DNA of 64,000 bases from Actinoplanes lobatus (GTDB lineage: Bacteria > Actinomycetota > Actinomycetes > Mycobacteriales > Micromonosporaceae), in NCBI RefSeq assembly GCF_014205215.1, contig NZ_JACHNC010000001.1:1617001-1681000 (forward strand), read 5' to 3'. Position numbers and translations under genes: made by a program. Positions within the stretch are counted from its first letter, which is position 1, and each line of letters begins with the position of its first letter. Below the pieces are notes generated by a model, which saw only the letters and a list, made by a program, of their open reading frames with translations, had not been told where the DNA came from and ran no database searches. Positions 51,975 through 61,080 of the stretch are shown in pieces.

Positions 51975-53219
51975 TCAGCGGGCCGTGTTCAGGTGACCGG
52001 TGTAGAGCAGGCGGTTCGGCGATCCCTTGCCCGGGTTGCGGACCAGGCCGGAGCCGGCGTGGGCGACCAGGTCGTCGCGCACCTGGCGGGGCGTCCAGTC
52101 CGGGTGGGCGCCGAGCACCAGGGCGGCCGCGCCAGCCACGTGCGGCGCCGCCATCGAGGTGCCGCTCATCGTCGCGGTGGCGGTGTTGGACGCCTTGCCG
52201 GCCGACTGGATGTTCACGCCCGGCGCGAAGAGGTCCAGGCAGGTGCCGTAGTTGGAGAACGAGGCGCGGGCGTCACGGCTGTCCACGGCGCCGACCGTGA
52301 TCGCCTCCGGGGTGGCGGCCGGCGAGGCCTTGCAGGCGTTCTTGCCGTCGTTGCCACCGGCGATCGCGTAGGTCACCCCGCGGTCGATGGAGCGCTTGAC
52401 CGCCGTGTCCAGCGCCTTGCTCAGCGGGCCGCCGAGGCTCATGTTGGCCACGGCCGGGAGCTGCGCGTTCTCGGTCACCCAGTCGACGGCCGCGAGGAAG
52501 TCGGCGTACGAGCCGGAGCCGTCGCAGCTGAGCACCTTGAGCGCGACCAGCTTGACGTCCTTCGCGACGCCGTAGGTGGCACCGCCGACCGTGCCGGCGA
52601 CGTGCGTGCCGTGGCCGTTGCAGTCGTCGGCGATCTTGTCCTCGTTGACGAAGTCCCAGCCGTAGCTCGCCCGGCCGCCGAACTCCTTGTGCCCGACCCG
52701 GACGCCGGTGTCGATCACGTAGGCGGTGACGTTCGCGGCCGGCTTGTAGGTGTAGCTCTTCGACAGCGGCAGCTTCCGCTGGTCGAGCCGGTCGAGGCCC
52801 CAGGCCGTCGCCTTGCCGGACTGGGTGCGCGCGGCCGCGGTACGGCCCGCGGTGCTGATCTCGGCGTCCTGCTCGACGAACTCGACGGACGGGTCGGCGG
52901 CCAGACGGCGGGCCTCACCGGCGGTGGCCCGCAGGTGGAAGCCGCGGACCGAGGCGAGGTAGCCGCCCTCGACCCGGCCGCCGTACCGCTGGACCAGGTT
53001 CTGCGCGGCGGTGGCCCGGCCGGCCGCCTCGGCGCCGGCCTTCATGACGACGATGTAGCTGCCCGGGATGGCGCCCTCCACGCCGGTCCCGGAGATGGTG
53101 CCCGTCGCGGGCGCGGCCGGAGCGGCGGCGGCCGGTCCGGTCAGGCCCCAGACGACTGCGGTGGCGGCGCTCGTGGCAACGGTCAGTCGGATGGCCAGGC
53201 GGGCGTCGTTACCGAACAT
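51975..53219 (-). CDS. Secreted subtilisin-like serine protease (S8)
   Basis: A 414-residue precursor from ATG 53219. The signal peptide is about 1-33 (RLTVATSAATAVVWGLTGPAAAA), then an I9 propeptide (about 40-120, GSYIVVMKAGAEAAGR; VEFVEQDAEIST). The catalytic triad is Asp in YVIDTGVRVGHKEFGG, His in GHGTHVAGTVGG and Ser in SGTSMAAPHVAGAAA. Such enzymes are exported extracellular proteases. GAGAGGGA stands about 11 bases before the ATG. An upstream frame to 53249 adds ten residues of no similarity. Confidence 0.95.
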   Translation of the reverse strand: MFGNDARLAIRLTVATSAATAVVWGLTGPAAAAPAAPATGTISGTGVEGAIPGSYIVVMKAGAEAAGRATAAQNLVQRYGGRVEGGYLASVRGFHLRATAGEARRLAADPSVEFVEQDAEISTAGRTAAARTQSGKATAWGLDRLDQRKLPLSKSYTYKPAANVTAYVIDTGVRVGHKEFGGRASYGWDFVNEDKIADDCNGHGTHVAGTVGGATYGVAKDVKLVALKVLSCDGSGSYADFLAAVDWVTENAQLPAVANMSLGGPLSKALDTAVKRSIDRGVTYAIAGGNDGKNACKASPAATPEAITVGAVDSRDARASFSNYGTCLDLFAPGVNIQSAGKASNTATATMSGTSMAAPHVAGAAALVLGAHPDWTPRQVRDDLVAHAGSGLVRNPGKGSPNRLLYTGHLNTAR

Positions 53220-53471
53220 GCGGTGTATGTCCCTCTCGGTCGTCAGCACAGGTCGATGAAATTTCGGCCAGGGGGAATGCCGAAAGCGGCTGTGGGAAAT
53301 GGTGGAACGGGGGAGTTGGTCCCCCGGGTTCCTCCGGGTTGCGTCCCGGTTGTCGGATCGGGGACGGCCCGATCGGGCGTGTCACACCCTGAACCCCTAA
53401 GCCGACCGGGCGGTGGGCCGAACTTCTCGCTGTCGGGACCGCTGCACCGCCACCGAAGCAAGGAGAGCGAT

Positions 53472-53684
53472 ATGAACACTCTGCTGTCGCCCGCGATCGA
53501 CACCGTCGGCGAGCTGACCGAGCGCTGCGACCGTTGCGGTTCGGCCGCCAAGCTGGAGGTTGTCCTGACCAGCGGTGGAGACCTGGCGTTCTGTGGGCAC
53601 CACGCCAACCGGCACAGGGCCGACATCACCCGCGTTGCCAGCAGGATCCGCCTGGAGGAGGGCTTCGAGTGGGCCGGTAGGTAA
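53472..53684 (+). CDS. DUF7455-type small protein
   Basis: A protein of 70 residues starting MNTLLSPAIDTVGELTERCD. It has a zinc-ribbon-like pair, RCDRCGSAAKLEVVL with CxxC, and a second site FCGHHANRH with Cys and His ligands. It matches the small actinobacterial family usually called DUF7455. The function is unknown. AAGGAGAG stands before the ATG. It lies alone between the divergent S8 gene and the PAS-kinase gene. Confidence 0.87.
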   Translation: MNTLLSPAIDTVGELTERCDRCGSAAKLEVVLTSGGDLAFCGHHANRHRADITRVASRIRLEEGFEWAGR

Positions 53685-53738
53685 CCGCTCCCGGGGGTAG
53701 CCCGCGTTATGCTCTTTCCCTCACGTATTGGGGGAATT

Positions 53739-55532
53739 GTGCATATCGCGGCGCGCGGCGTGGGCAGGCTGTCCCAGCTGACAGCCGCATGCGCCGGAGT
53801 GATGGTCGCCGTCTCCGGTGCGCTGCACACATTCGATGCGGGCGTTCCGCCGGAGGGCCTCATCGGCACTCCGGCGGCCGCCCTGATTCCGGCCGGCCTC
53901 GCCCTCCTGCTCCAGGTGACGCCCGTTCCCGATCCGGGGACGGGCCGTTTCCGCGTGGCCGCGGCGGTGTCGTTCGCCCTGATCGCGACCGGCGTGGGCG
54001 TCGCCTCCCTGGGCGGGCACCCGGCCGCGGGCGTCGCCACCACCCTCACCGGGCTGGCGCTCGCCTGCCTCGATCTGCGCGTGCCCCGGCGCACCGGTGG
54101 GATCGCGTTCCGGGTCGCCGACCCGCTCCTGCTGGGCGCCGCGATCATCGCGCTGGTCGCCCTGGTCCCCTGGCTGGTCGAGCCGGCCGGCCCGCCCGGA
54201 ATCATGGACACCCACCTGGCCGTCGCCCTGCTCGTGCTGGTCGTCGGCGCCATCCTGGCCCGCCCCGAGACCGCACCGGAACCCTGCCCTCCGGACTCCG
54301 GGGCACGCGCCGCCGTACGCGGCCACGCGCCCGCCCTGGTCGCCGCGCCGATCGCCGTCGTCCTGGTCAGCGTGATGGTCTCGGGCCTCGGGATCGGCCC
54401 CGTCGCCGCGGCGGTGAGCATCGCCGTGATCCTCGCGGCGCTCGCCCTGCTGGCCCTGCTCGCCTACCTGGTGCGCACCCTCGGCGCCGGCGGGCGCCGC
54501 CGGCACATGGTCGACGATCTGCGCGAACGGCAGGACTTCTCGCAGACGCTGTTGCAGTCGATGAACGAGGCGGTCATGGTGATGGACGCCAACTACCGGG
54601 TGATCGACGTGAACCGGCGCTGGCGGGAACTCACCGGGCACGACGACACCCTGCCGGAATCACCACCGCTGCCCCCGCCCGGCACCGGCGGCGACTGGCT
54701 GCTCCCCCGCGCCGACGGCACCGACGTACCGGTGCTCGCCACCATGGCGGCCATCCCGGACGCGGCCGGCGCGACCCGCGGTTACGTCGCCACCTACGTC
54801 GACATCGCCGAGCGCAAGCAGGCCGAGGACAAACTCACCCGGCACGCCGCCGACCTGGAGCGCGGCAATGCCGAACTGGCCGCCGCCCTGGCCTTCAAGA
54901 ACGACCTCACCTCGATGCTGACGCACGACGTGGCGCAGCCGATCAGCTCCATCGCGAGCCTCGCCGAACTGCTCTGCGCCGACTGGGCCGACCTGCCGGA
55001 GGACATCCGGCTGGAACTGGCCACCAAGATCGACAAGAACACCCGGCGGCTGATCAAGATGATGAACGACCTCCAGCTGCTGTTCCGGCTGGACACCGGA
55101 ACGGTCACCGCCCGCCGGGTGCCGGTGCCGCTGCTCGAGGTGGTCGAGACGGTCAGCGCGGCGACGGCCGGCTCCGGCGACGTGGAGATCGCCATCGACG
55201 AGGACCTGGCCGCGCTGGCCGACCGCGGGCACCTCATCGTCATCGTGGAGAACCTGCTGAAGAACGCGCTCACGCACGGGGCGCCGCCGGTCCGCATCCG
55301 GGCCGAACGGGAGCCGGGCGCGGCCCTGCTCCTGAGCGTGCAGGACAGCGGCACCGGCATCCCGGAGGACGTGCTGCCCAACCTGTTCGGCCGGTTCATC
55401 CGGGGCGCCGGGCTCGGCCTCTTCATCGTCCGGCACCTGGTCGAGGCGAACGGCGGGTCGGTCCGCTACGAGCACGCCGAACCACGTGGCGCCCGTCTGC
55501 TGGTCACCCTGGAAGCGGCGCCGGCGCTCTAG
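53739..55532 (+). CDS. Membrane PAS sensor histidine kinase
   Basis: A protein of 597 residues from GTG 53739. About nine hydrophobic segments (residues 10-250) form a membrane sensor of unknown type. A PAS domain (about 265-360, QSMNEAVMVMDANYRVIDVN; YVATYVDIAERKQ) leads into the HisKA box NDLTSMLTHDVAQPISSIA and the HATPase domain with N box ENLLKNALTH, DSGTGIPEDVL and GAGLGLFIVRHL. No receiver domain is fused. ATG 53709 lies in the -10-like TATGCT; GTG 53739 with GGGGGA before it is preferred. Confidence 0.87.
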   Translation: MHIAARGVGRLSQLTAACAGVMVAVSGALHTFDAGVPPEGLIGTPAAALIPAGLALLLQVTPVPDPGTGRFRVAAAVSFALIATGVGVASLGGHPAAGVATTLTGLALACLDLRVPRRTGGIAFRVADPLLLGAAIIALVALVPWLVEPAGPPGIMDTHLAVALLVLVVGAILARPETAPEPCPPDSGARAAVRGHAPALVAAPIAVVLVSVMVSGLGIGPVAAAVSIAVILAALALLALLAYLVRTLGAGGRRRHMVDDLRERQDFSQTLLQSMNEAVMVMDANYRVIDVNRRWRELTGHDDTLPESPPLPPPGTGGDWLLPRADGTDVPVLATMAAIPDAAGATRGYVATYVDIAERKQAEDKLTRHAADLERGNAELAAALAFKNDLTSMLTHDVAQPISSIASLAELLCADWADLPEDIRLELATKIDKNTRRLIKMMNDLQLLFRLDTGTVTARRVPVPLLEVVETVSAATAGSGDVEIAIDEDLAALADRGHLIVIVENLLKNALTHGAPPVRIRAEREPGAALLLSVQDSGTGIPEDVLPNLFGRFIRGAGLGLFIVRHLVEANGGSVRYEHAEPRGARLLVTLEAAPAL

Positions 55533-55552
55533 GCGTACCCCGGAAAAGGGAA

Positions 55553-55581
55553 GGCCCGGAGACGCCGAGCGTCTCCGGGCC
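55553..55581. terminator. Two-way terminator between kinase and SRPBCC genes
   Basis: GGCCCGGAGACGC pairs over its length with GCGTCTCCGGGCC around a short loop. It sits 20 bp past the kinase stop and 18 bp past the end of the convergent SRPBCC gene. Confidence 0.75.
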
Positions 55582-55598
55582 ACTCAGGCCGGGAATCC

Positions 55599-56285
55599 CT
55601 AACCGCGTTCCTCTTCATTGATCATGCCGGTGCCCCACATGTCGCTCTGACCGGTACGGCCGCCCATGTTGGCGGATCCGGCGACGCCGCCCGAGTTCTC
55701 CGCGCCGGCTTTCGCAGCGGCAGCAGCGGCGGCGGCGTTGCGGTTACGGATGCGGGCGGCGACCGAGGCCGGTGAGGCCGGATCGGCGGCGACGCCGGGC
55801 AGCAGGGTGTGCGAGTGGCTTGCCATCCGCTTGGAGCTGACGCCGCTCTGCGGAATCGGGCTACCGCCGAGCACACCGCTCTCCACCAGGCCCTTGAAGG
55901 TGGTGAGGTCGTCCTTGAGCCGCCGGTTCAGCGACTCCTGCCCGTGCCGGTCACTGGGCATGAGGAAGGCGATGTCAGCCTCCAACTGGGCGACGATCTG
56001 CGTCTTGGTCTCCCCCATCGGGCGCAGCGTGATGGTCTCGGCGAGCAGCGGGCCCTCCATGGTGGACCAGGAGACCCGCTCGTCCGGCGACCGCTCGATG
56101 ATCTGGGCGTCGAACTCGCGGCGCTTCCCGTCGACATCCATGATCCAGTGGGTCTGGTCGGACCCCACCGCGGTCACCTGTCGCACGCCGGTCATGAAAC
56201 GGGGGTAGTTCTCGAACGCCGCGAGCTGCTCGTACACCGTGTGAAGCGGTGCGCTCACCTCGATAGCCTGCTGAACCATGCTCAT
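55599..56285 (-). CDS. SRPBCC family protein with Ala-rich tail
   Basis: A protein of 228 residues from ATG 56285 (GGGAGAG before it). The SRPBCC domain (about 1-145) has VQQAIEVSAPLHTVYEQLAAF and ENYPRFMTGVRQVTAV, typical of START-like ligand-binding or membrane-stress proteins of the cyclase/dehydrase type. The C-terminal part (about 165-228) is disordered, with NRNAAAAAAAAKAG and a Gly/Ser/Met-rich end. It has no known role. It is convergent with the kinase gene. The upstream frame to 56318 has no family match. Confidence 0.82.
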   Translation of the reverse strand: MSMVQQAIEVSAPLHTVYEQLAAFENYPRFMTGVRQVTAVGSDQTHWIMDVDGKRREFDAQIIERSPDERVSWSTMEGPLLAETITLRPMGETKTQIVAQLEADIAFLMPSDRHGQESLNRRLKDDLTTFKGLVESGVLGGSPIPQSGVSSKRMASHSHTLLPGVAADPASPASVAARIRNRNAAAAAAAAKAGAENSGGVAGSANMGGRTGQSDMWGTGMINEEERG

Positions 56286-56373
56286 CGCAACTCTCCCATG
56301 CTGAAGTGCTGGCATCACAGAGAGTACGGAGACTACTGCGAAACGTGTTCGATTTGGCGGTTCCTCGTCGCTC

Positions 56374-57120
56374 TCACACGCGGCGCAGGTATTGCCAGCG
56401 ACCCACCTCGGCGGCGTACCGGGCGTCGCTGGCCGGCACCACCGTCACGGCGGCGTCCAGCAGCATCTGCACCACCCGCGAGGACGGGCTGCGCCATGCC
56501 TCGCTGACCTCCACCACGGCGCCCGCGGCCCGGCAGGCCGTCGCCAGCTCGGCGACCAGCGCCGCCGTGACCACGGAGTCGTCCAGGCCCACCTGCCCGA
56601 GCAGGGCGAGCGGGCGGGCCAGCTGGGTGGGCACGTACCGGGAGGCCCGCTCCATGCCCCTCACAGCCGCCGCCACCAGCAGCTCCGCCACCTGACCGGG
56701 GACCATCAGGCCGCCGTCCAGCCGGGCGCGGACCTCGCGCGGGGCGAGCACGTCGTCGCCGATCGGCAGGCCGGAGACGGCCACCGACAGAGCGTCCAGC
56801 GGGGCGAGGTCGGCCGGCAGGGCCAGCCAGCCGTCCGCGCTGACCACCTCGACCTCGACCGCGACCCGCAGGGTCATCTCGGTACGGTGCCGGGCCCGCC
56901 GGACCGCGGCCGCGTACGCCGGGAGCCAGGTGGTGTCCGGCCCGGCCTGATCGGCGAAGGTGATCGCGGTCAGGCCGGCCTGGTCGGCAGCCGACACCAC
57001 CACACCCACCGCGTCCCGGCCGGCCGCGAATCCGGTGTGTACGTGCGCGTCCACCGCCAGATTCAGCGCGCGGGCAGTACCGACCGCACCGCCACCGATG
57101 ACCTCGCGCTCTGTGCCCAC
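56374..57120 (-). CDS. PHP domain protein
   Basis: A 248-residue protein with the PHP metal-binding motif VDAHVHTGFAAGRDA near the N-terminus (about 23-37), then TAITFADQAG and VAVEVEVVSADGWL. The last motif, SDARYAAEVGRW, gives a C-terminal Asp ligand. PHP domains are metal-dependent phosphoesterases. A histidinol-phosphatase-like or nucleotide-like substrate is possible, but several metal ligands cannot be assigned by eye. GTG 57120 has AGGGAGC before it. It is upstream of the csrA terminator and may be transcribed with no partner. Confidence 0.8.
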   Translation of the reverse strand: MGTEREVIGGGAVGTARALNLAVDAHVHTGFAAGRDAVGVVVSAADQAGLTAITFADQAGPDTTWLPAYAAAVRRARHRTEMTLRVAVEVEVVSADGWLALPADLAPLDALSVAVSGLPIGDDVLAPREVRARLDGGLMVPGQVAELLVAAAVRGMERASRYVPTQLARPLALLGQVGLDDSVVTAALVAELATACRAAGAVVEVSEAWRSPSSRVVQMLLDAAVTVVPASDARYAAEVGRWQYLRRV

Positions 57121-57237
57121 ACTTGCTCCCTGGCTCGACGAGCGGGTTTCTCCCGCCGAGAGAAGAGTGCGGGGCCGACGTTGTCCGCCGGGGTCAACGA
57201 CCGGTGCAGGTCAGGAGCGGCAGGGCCGGTGACGCGA

Positions 57238-57269
57238 GAACGCCCGCCACGTGATCGCGGCGGGCGTTC
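57238..57269 (-). terminator. Terminator of csrA
   Basis: GAACGCCCGCC pairs with GGCGGGCGTTC around ten bases, 11 bp past the csrA stop. Confidence 0.8.
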
Positions 57270-57279
57270 CCGGCATTCG

Positions 57280-57522
57280 TCATTCGGCCGATTCCGGCTT
57301 CTCGAACATCTCGGCGAGCGCCTTCACAGCGCTGTCGGTGGGCGAGACGGCCGCCCGGTTGGCCTCCTGTAGTTCGCGGTAGACCTCCTCGCGGTGCACC
57401 TGCACGTCGCGGGGTGCCTGGATGCCCAGCCGGATGACGTCACCGCGGGCTTCGAGAACCGTGACGACGACGTCGTCGCCGATCATGACGCTCTCCCCGG
57501 CCCGCCTGGTCAGCACAAGCAT
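57280..57522 (-). CDS. csrA: Carbon storage regulator CsrA
   Basis: A protein of 80 residues from ATG 57522 with GGAGGAGGG upstream. The conserved RNA-binding fold is MLVLTRRAGESVMIGDDVVV, then VRLGI-type strand VIRLGIQAPRDVQVHREEVY. The C-terminal extension of about 20 residues is common outside the proteobacteria. CsrA binds ANGGA motifs in mRNA leaders, often blocking ribosome binding. It sits beside fliW, its known antagonist in flagellar systems. CsrA is uncommon in actinobacteria and here sits in the flagellar cluster. Confidence 0.95.
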   Translation of the reverse strand: MLVLTRRAGESVMIGDDVVVTVLEARGDVIRLGIQAPRDVQVHREEVYRELQEANRAAVSPTDSAVKALAEMFEKPESAE

Positions 57523-57562
57523 CGGTGCCCTCCTCCATCCATGGAACGGACAGCATGGCAAA

Positions 57563-57594
57563 GGGCGCGGCCGCGACGAAACGCGACCGCGCCC
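57563..57594 (-). terminator. Terminator after fliW
   Basis: GGGCGCGG-C-CGCG pairs with CGCG-A-CCGCGCCC around ACGAAA. It separates the flgN-flgK-flgL-fliW operon from csrA, which therefore needs its own promoter or read-through. Confidence 0.75.
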
Positions 57595-57606
57595 ACACTT
57601 CGAGGT

Positions 57607-58050
57607 CTAGAAGTTCTTGTTCATGATCGCCCGAACCGGGTAGTTCGAGCCGGTGAGGACGACCTGCATGGCGCGCATGCTGTCGCGGTCCAGAACGATG
57701 GGGGCGAGAAGGTTCGCCGTGGTGTCGTTCTCCCCCGCGGTGATGACCGTGAGCAGCAGCAGCCGGTCCGGGTCCTTGCAGTTCAGCGTGGCGAACACCG
57801 CGTTGTCGATCTCCGGGGCGTAATCCGGGAAGAACGGCTCCGGCGGGGCCACGAGGAACCGGAGCTCGGGATCCTCGATGGACGTCAGCGCGTAGAGCAG
57901 ACCGTCGTCGTTGATTCGCACCAGGACGAATTCCCGGTGTCCCGGGAAGCCAGGCATGGGCGCCGCCATCATGATGGTCGGCAACCCCAGCGACGGGTCG
58001 GTCATCGTGGCCTCAATCGGACGGGATGCGGTACGGGTAGTCATGGTCAC
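57607..58050 (-). CDS. fliW: Flagellar assembly factor FliW
   Basis: A 147-residue FliW-type protein. Conserved blocks are PGFPGHREFVLVRINDDG, LTSIEDPELRFLVAPPEPFFP, NLLAPIVLDRDSMRAMQVVL and YPVRAIM. FliW binds free flagellin and, when flagellin is low, releases CsrA inhibition or vice versa: in Bacillus FliW binds and inhibits CsrA until flagellin titrates it. The GTG start overlaps the flgL stop (GTGA). Downstream is csrA after a hairpin, and fliC is divergent 3 kb away. Confidence 0.93.
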   Translation of the reverse strand: MTMTTRTASRPIEATMTDPSLGLPTIMMAAPMPGFPGHREFVLVRINDDGLLYALTSIEDPELRFLVAPPEPFFPDYAPEIDNAVFATLNCKDPDRLLLLTVITAGENDTTANLLAPIVLDRDSMRAMQVVLTGSNYPVRAIMNKNF

Positions 58051-58949
58051 CTCAGGAAATCGATGAGCGAGGGCTGGACCACCTTGGCCGTGGCGGCCAA
58101 AGCGGCCTGATAGGAGTTCTGCTGAAGCTGCAAATCCATGATCGCCTTCGGCAGGTCGATGTCCTCGATATCGGAAAGCTGCGACGACACGGACATCAAG
58201 CGATCCTCGGCGGACTGCTTCATCTGGGTAACCCGATTGTATCGAGCACCTACCTCCGAAAGGGTGGATTTCAGGAGGTCAGACGCTTGATCGAGATTCT
58301 TCAGGCCGGCGGTGATAGCGGTGTGGTCATTCGCTCGGAGCGCCGTCGAGAGGTCGTCCAGGACAGTGAAGAGCTGGGCCGGGGAACCCTCGGCCCCGAA
58401 GACCTCGGGACCCCCCAGATCCACCCGGACCTTGGCGTTCGGGCCGATCGCCCGCAGCGTCTGAACCGTCGACTCGCCGACGTAGGCACCGGACGTGTCA
58501 TAGGCCTCGGCGCCCACGGTGGCGCCGCCGAAGACCGGCCGGTCCAGATACTTGCTGTTCGCCTGCTGGAGCAGCGTGCCCTTGATCTGGTCGATCTCGG
58601 CGGCCCGGGCCGCGTTCGCCTCGGCTGAGGTGCCGCCCGTGCTGGACCCTTCCAGAGCGAGCTCGCGGACCCTGGACATCAGGCCGGTCATCGATTGCAG
58701 ACTGTCCTGGAGCATGCCGAGGCGACCGAAGGCGTCGTCCGCGTTGAGCGAGTACTTCTGGTTCGCACGTACCTCGCCGCGCAGTTGGAGGGCGGTGACC
58801 GCCCCGGTCGGGGAATCCGAGGGCCGGTGCAGCTGCTTGCCGCTGGAGATCTGCTCCATGGCCGTGTGGGTCCGGCCCAGGCTGCGCTGGAGGTTTCCCA
58901 TCACCCGGGTACGAACGCTGTTCTCGGTGACACGCGGGCTCATGCTCAT
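58047..58949 (-). CDS. flgL: Flagellar hook-associated protein 3 (hook-filament junction)
   Basis: A 300-residue flagellin-like protein with the helical D0/D1 ends: N-terminal RVTENSVRTRVMGNLQRSLG with KQLHRPSDSPTGAVTALQLR, and C-terminal EDIDLPKAIMDLQLQQNSYQA (in part). The middle domain (about 100-230) is small. FlgL joins the hook to the filament with FlgK. AAGGGGAG stands before the ATG at 58949. It overlaps fliW downstream and follows flgK by 13 bp. Confidence 0.93.
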   Translation of the reverse strand: MSMSPRVTENSVRTRVMGNLQRSLGRTHTAMEQISSGKQLHRPSDSPTGAVTALQLRGEVRANQKYSLNADDAFGRLGMLQDSLQSMTGLMSRVRELALEGSSTGGTSAEANAARAAEIDQIKGTLLQQANSKYLDRPVFGGATVGAEAYDTSGAYVGESTVQTLRAIGPNAKVRVDLGGPEVFGAEGSPAQLFTVLDDLSTALRANDHTAITAGLKNLDQASDLLKSTLSEVGARYNRVTQMKQSAEDRLMSVSSQLSDIEDIDLPKAIMDLQLQQNSYQAALAATAKVVQPSLIDFLR

Positions 58950-58962
58950 GAAAGGGCTCCCC

Positions 58963-60399
58963 TTACCTACCGACGAGGCCGGTACGGTTGATCAATTGGT
59001 CAAGCATCGAGTCGATCGTGGTGAGGACGCGTGAGGCCGCCTCGTATCCGCGCTGGTAGGTCAGCAGGTTGGTCATCTCCTCATCGAGGTTGACCCCGGA
59101 CTCCGCGTCACGTGCCGCGTCCACCTGCTCGGTCACCGAGACCTGAATGTCCCGCCGCCGCATCGACGACTGGGCGACCACACCGAGGTCGCCGATCAGC
59201 GACTGGTATTCGGCGTCGGCTCCGCTCTTGGAGGCGCCCAGATCGGAGAGGCTGTCCGCGATCGATCCGTCGAGCACCGGTGGCGTCCCGGTGGGATCCC
59301 CCGCGGAGACCGCCAGCTGCCTCGTGTCGGTGATGCCGACCGCGATGTTGGCCGCGGTGATCGGGGTGCCGGCCGGGACACCACCGCCCGCGATGAAGAG
59401 GTTCATCCCGGTCGTGCCGTCGATGCTGTACCCGGTGCTGTGCAGGTCGTTGACGGTCTTCGCCAGGGCGGCGGCCACCTTGTCCAGCCGCCCGGAGATC
59501 TCGTCCAGCGTGCCGCCCTTGCTGAGCAGCTCCATCTGGGCGCCCATGGTCCCGCCGGCGTTCACCGGAAGTCCGGTGTCCACCCATCGCAGGTTGACCC
59601 CGGTGGTGGCGAGATCCTCGAGCCGCGTCGCGCTACCGGGCGCGACCTCGATCGCCTGGGAGGTGAACTCGCTGACCAGAGCGGCGTTACCGACGTAGAC
59701 GTTCATCGAGCCGTTCGGCAGGGTCTGCGCCGTCGCACCGATCATGTCGGACAGTTTCAGCATCAGCTGCCCACGCTGGTCGGCCAGTTCGTTCGGCTGG
59801 AGGCCGGCCGCGGTGGCCACCACGATCTCCTTGTTCAGCTTCGCGATCTCCGCGGCGGTCTTGTTCACCTCAGCGGTACGGATGTCCAGCCCGGTCCGGT
59901 TGGTCGTGTACTGGTTGTTCAGCGAGGCGGCCGCGTCGTTGAGCGACGCCGCCGCGGTCGTGGCCTGTTCGAGCAGTGCCGCCTTGGGCGCGGCCTGGCC
60001 GGGGTTCATGGCGACGGCGTTCCAGCCGTCCCACAGGTCCTGGAGGCGAGCCTGGAGTGCGGTGTCGCTCGGCTCGGCGAAGACCTCCTCGATCAGTCCG
60101 TACGATCCGGCCCGCTCGGTGTGATAGGCCGAGGTCCCGTGTTCGATGTAGCTGCGCTGGTCCAGCCCCGCGCTGCGCAGCCGATCGACCGACGAGACCA
60201 CGACACCGGCGCCGGCCTCATTCGACATGGAGTACATGCCGGGCACCGTGTTGGTGTTCAGCGAGCGCATCGTCACCCGCTGCCGGCTGTATCCCTCGGT
60301 ATTCGCGTTCGCGATGTTCTGGCCGGTCACGTCCAGGCCGCGGCGCTGCGCGTAGAGCGACGTGAGCGCGGTGTTGATACCGCCGAAGGTGCTGCCCAT
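58963..60399 (-). CDS. flgK: Flagellar hook-associated protein 1
   Basis: A 478-residue hook-associated protein. The N-terminal end (GGINTALTSLYAQRRGLDVTGQNIANANTEGYSRQRV, in part) has the rod/hook-protein repeat with the NIANANTEGYSRQ signature. The C-terminal helix (TNLLTYQRGYEAASRVLTTIDSMLDQLINRTGL, in part) closes the D0 domain. Together with FlgL it caps the hook. The ATG overlaps the flgN stop (TGATG). The middle region is Ala/Gly/Thr-rich like other outer domains. Confidence 0.95.
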   Translation of the reverse strand: MGSTFGGINTALTSLYAQRRGLDVTGQNIANANTEGYSRQRVTMRSLNTNTVPGMYSMSNEAGAGVVVSSVDRLRSAGLDQRSYIEHGTSAYHTERAGSYGLIEEVFAEPSDTALQARLQDLWDGWNAVAMNPGQAAPKAALLEQATTAAASLNDAAASLNNQYTTNRTGLDIRTAEVNKTAAEIAKLNKEIVVATAAGLQPNELADQRGQLMLKLSDMIGATAQTLPNGSMNVYVGNAALVSEFTSQAIEVAPGSATRLEDLATTGVNLRWVDTGLPVNAGGTMGAQMELLSKGGTLDEISGRLDKVAAALAKTVNDLHSTGYSIDGTTGMNLFIAGGGVPAGTPITAANIAVGITDTRQLAVSAGDPTGTPPVLDGSIADSLSDLGASKSGADAEYQSLIGDLGVVAQSSMRRRDIQVSVTEQVDAARDAESGVNLDEEMTNLLTYQRGYEAASRVLTTIDSMLDQLINRTGLVGR

Positions 60400-60884
60400 C
60401 AGATCGCCTCATCTACCAGGGTGGGGCGGCGCACGCCGCCGGAGACTGTCTGTCCCTGTGGTCCATACGTTTCCACTGTCTCGGCGAACGCGAGCATGGT
60501 TTCGCGGGCCGCCCGCTGCCCGGCTGTGAGCAGGTCACGGTTGACGTCGGCCAGCGTCTGGATCTCCGAGGTCAGCAGCAGGAACGCCTTGCGGTGCTGG
60601 TGCAGGAGGTCGGACCAGGGGTCCGGGGCGGCGTCCGCGAGCTCGCCGAGCGAGGCCTCCGGGTCCAGACCCAGCTCGGTTGCCACCGCCTGGGCGTACG
60701 TCGCCCGGATGACCTCGGTCTGCCGGATCTGATCGAGCACCAGCTCCACCTCGCGGGTGGCGTGGCTGAGCCAGCGCGAACGGTTGGCGGCGAGCAGCAA
60801 CTGCTCCTCCTCCAGCTTGAAGAGGAGCATCTCCAGCAGCTCACGTGAGCGCCACAGGACACTGGCCAGATCGGTCAGGCTCAC
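60399..60884 (-). CDS. flgN: FlgN-like export chaperone
   Basis: A 161-residue mostly helical protein that fits FlgN, the cytosolic chaperone that delivers FlgK and FlgL to the export gate. The coiled-coil-prone helices are LLEMLLFKLEEEQLLLAANR and EVELVLDQIRQTEVIRATYA. Sequence similarity is weak, so the call rests on length, helicity and position before flgK. GTG 60884 has GGAGGACC before it. It is the first gene of the flgN-flgK-flgL-fliW operon, divergent from fliC. Confidence 0.87.
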   Translation of the reverse strand: MSLTDLASVLWRSRELLEMLLFKLEEEQLLLAANRSRWLSHATREVELVLDQIRQTEVIRATYAQAVATELGLDPEASLGELADAAPDPWSDLLHQHRKAFLLLTSEIQTLADVNRDLLTAGQRAARETMLAFAETVETYGPQGQTVSGGVRRPTLVDEAI

Positions 60885-60940
60885 GTGGTCCTCCGTCGTG
60901 TCGGTGGTCGGGCCACCCTTCGGGTGGACCGCTCATCCGG

Positions 60941-60996
60941 GCAGATCGGCACATCCGCCGTAACACTGAGCAGTTTCGCCGCTGATCGGCACTTCT
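60941..60996. promoter_or_regulatory. Direct repeats in the flgN-fliC intergenic region
   Basis: GCAGATCGGCACATC (60941) and GCTGATCGGCACTTC (60981) are nearly identical and exactly 40 bp apart. On the minus strand each contains GCCGATC, close to the GCCGATAA of the FliA/WhiG type. A GCCCGATAA on the plus strand (61004-61012) is a possible fliC -10 but no TAAA -35 is at the usual distance. Shared operator or promoter function is inferred. Confidence 0.42.
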
Positions 60997-61080
60997 CCGT
61001 TTCGCCCGATAAGCCGGAAGAATTTTCAGATAATCCTCATGGCCTCCCACCGCACCGCCGATGGGTAGGGCACAACACCA

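Noticed and set aside
61004..61012. GCCCGATAA as a FliA-type -10 box for fliC
   Set aside because: No TAAA-like -35 is found at the normal distance, so I do not list it as a promoter by itself.
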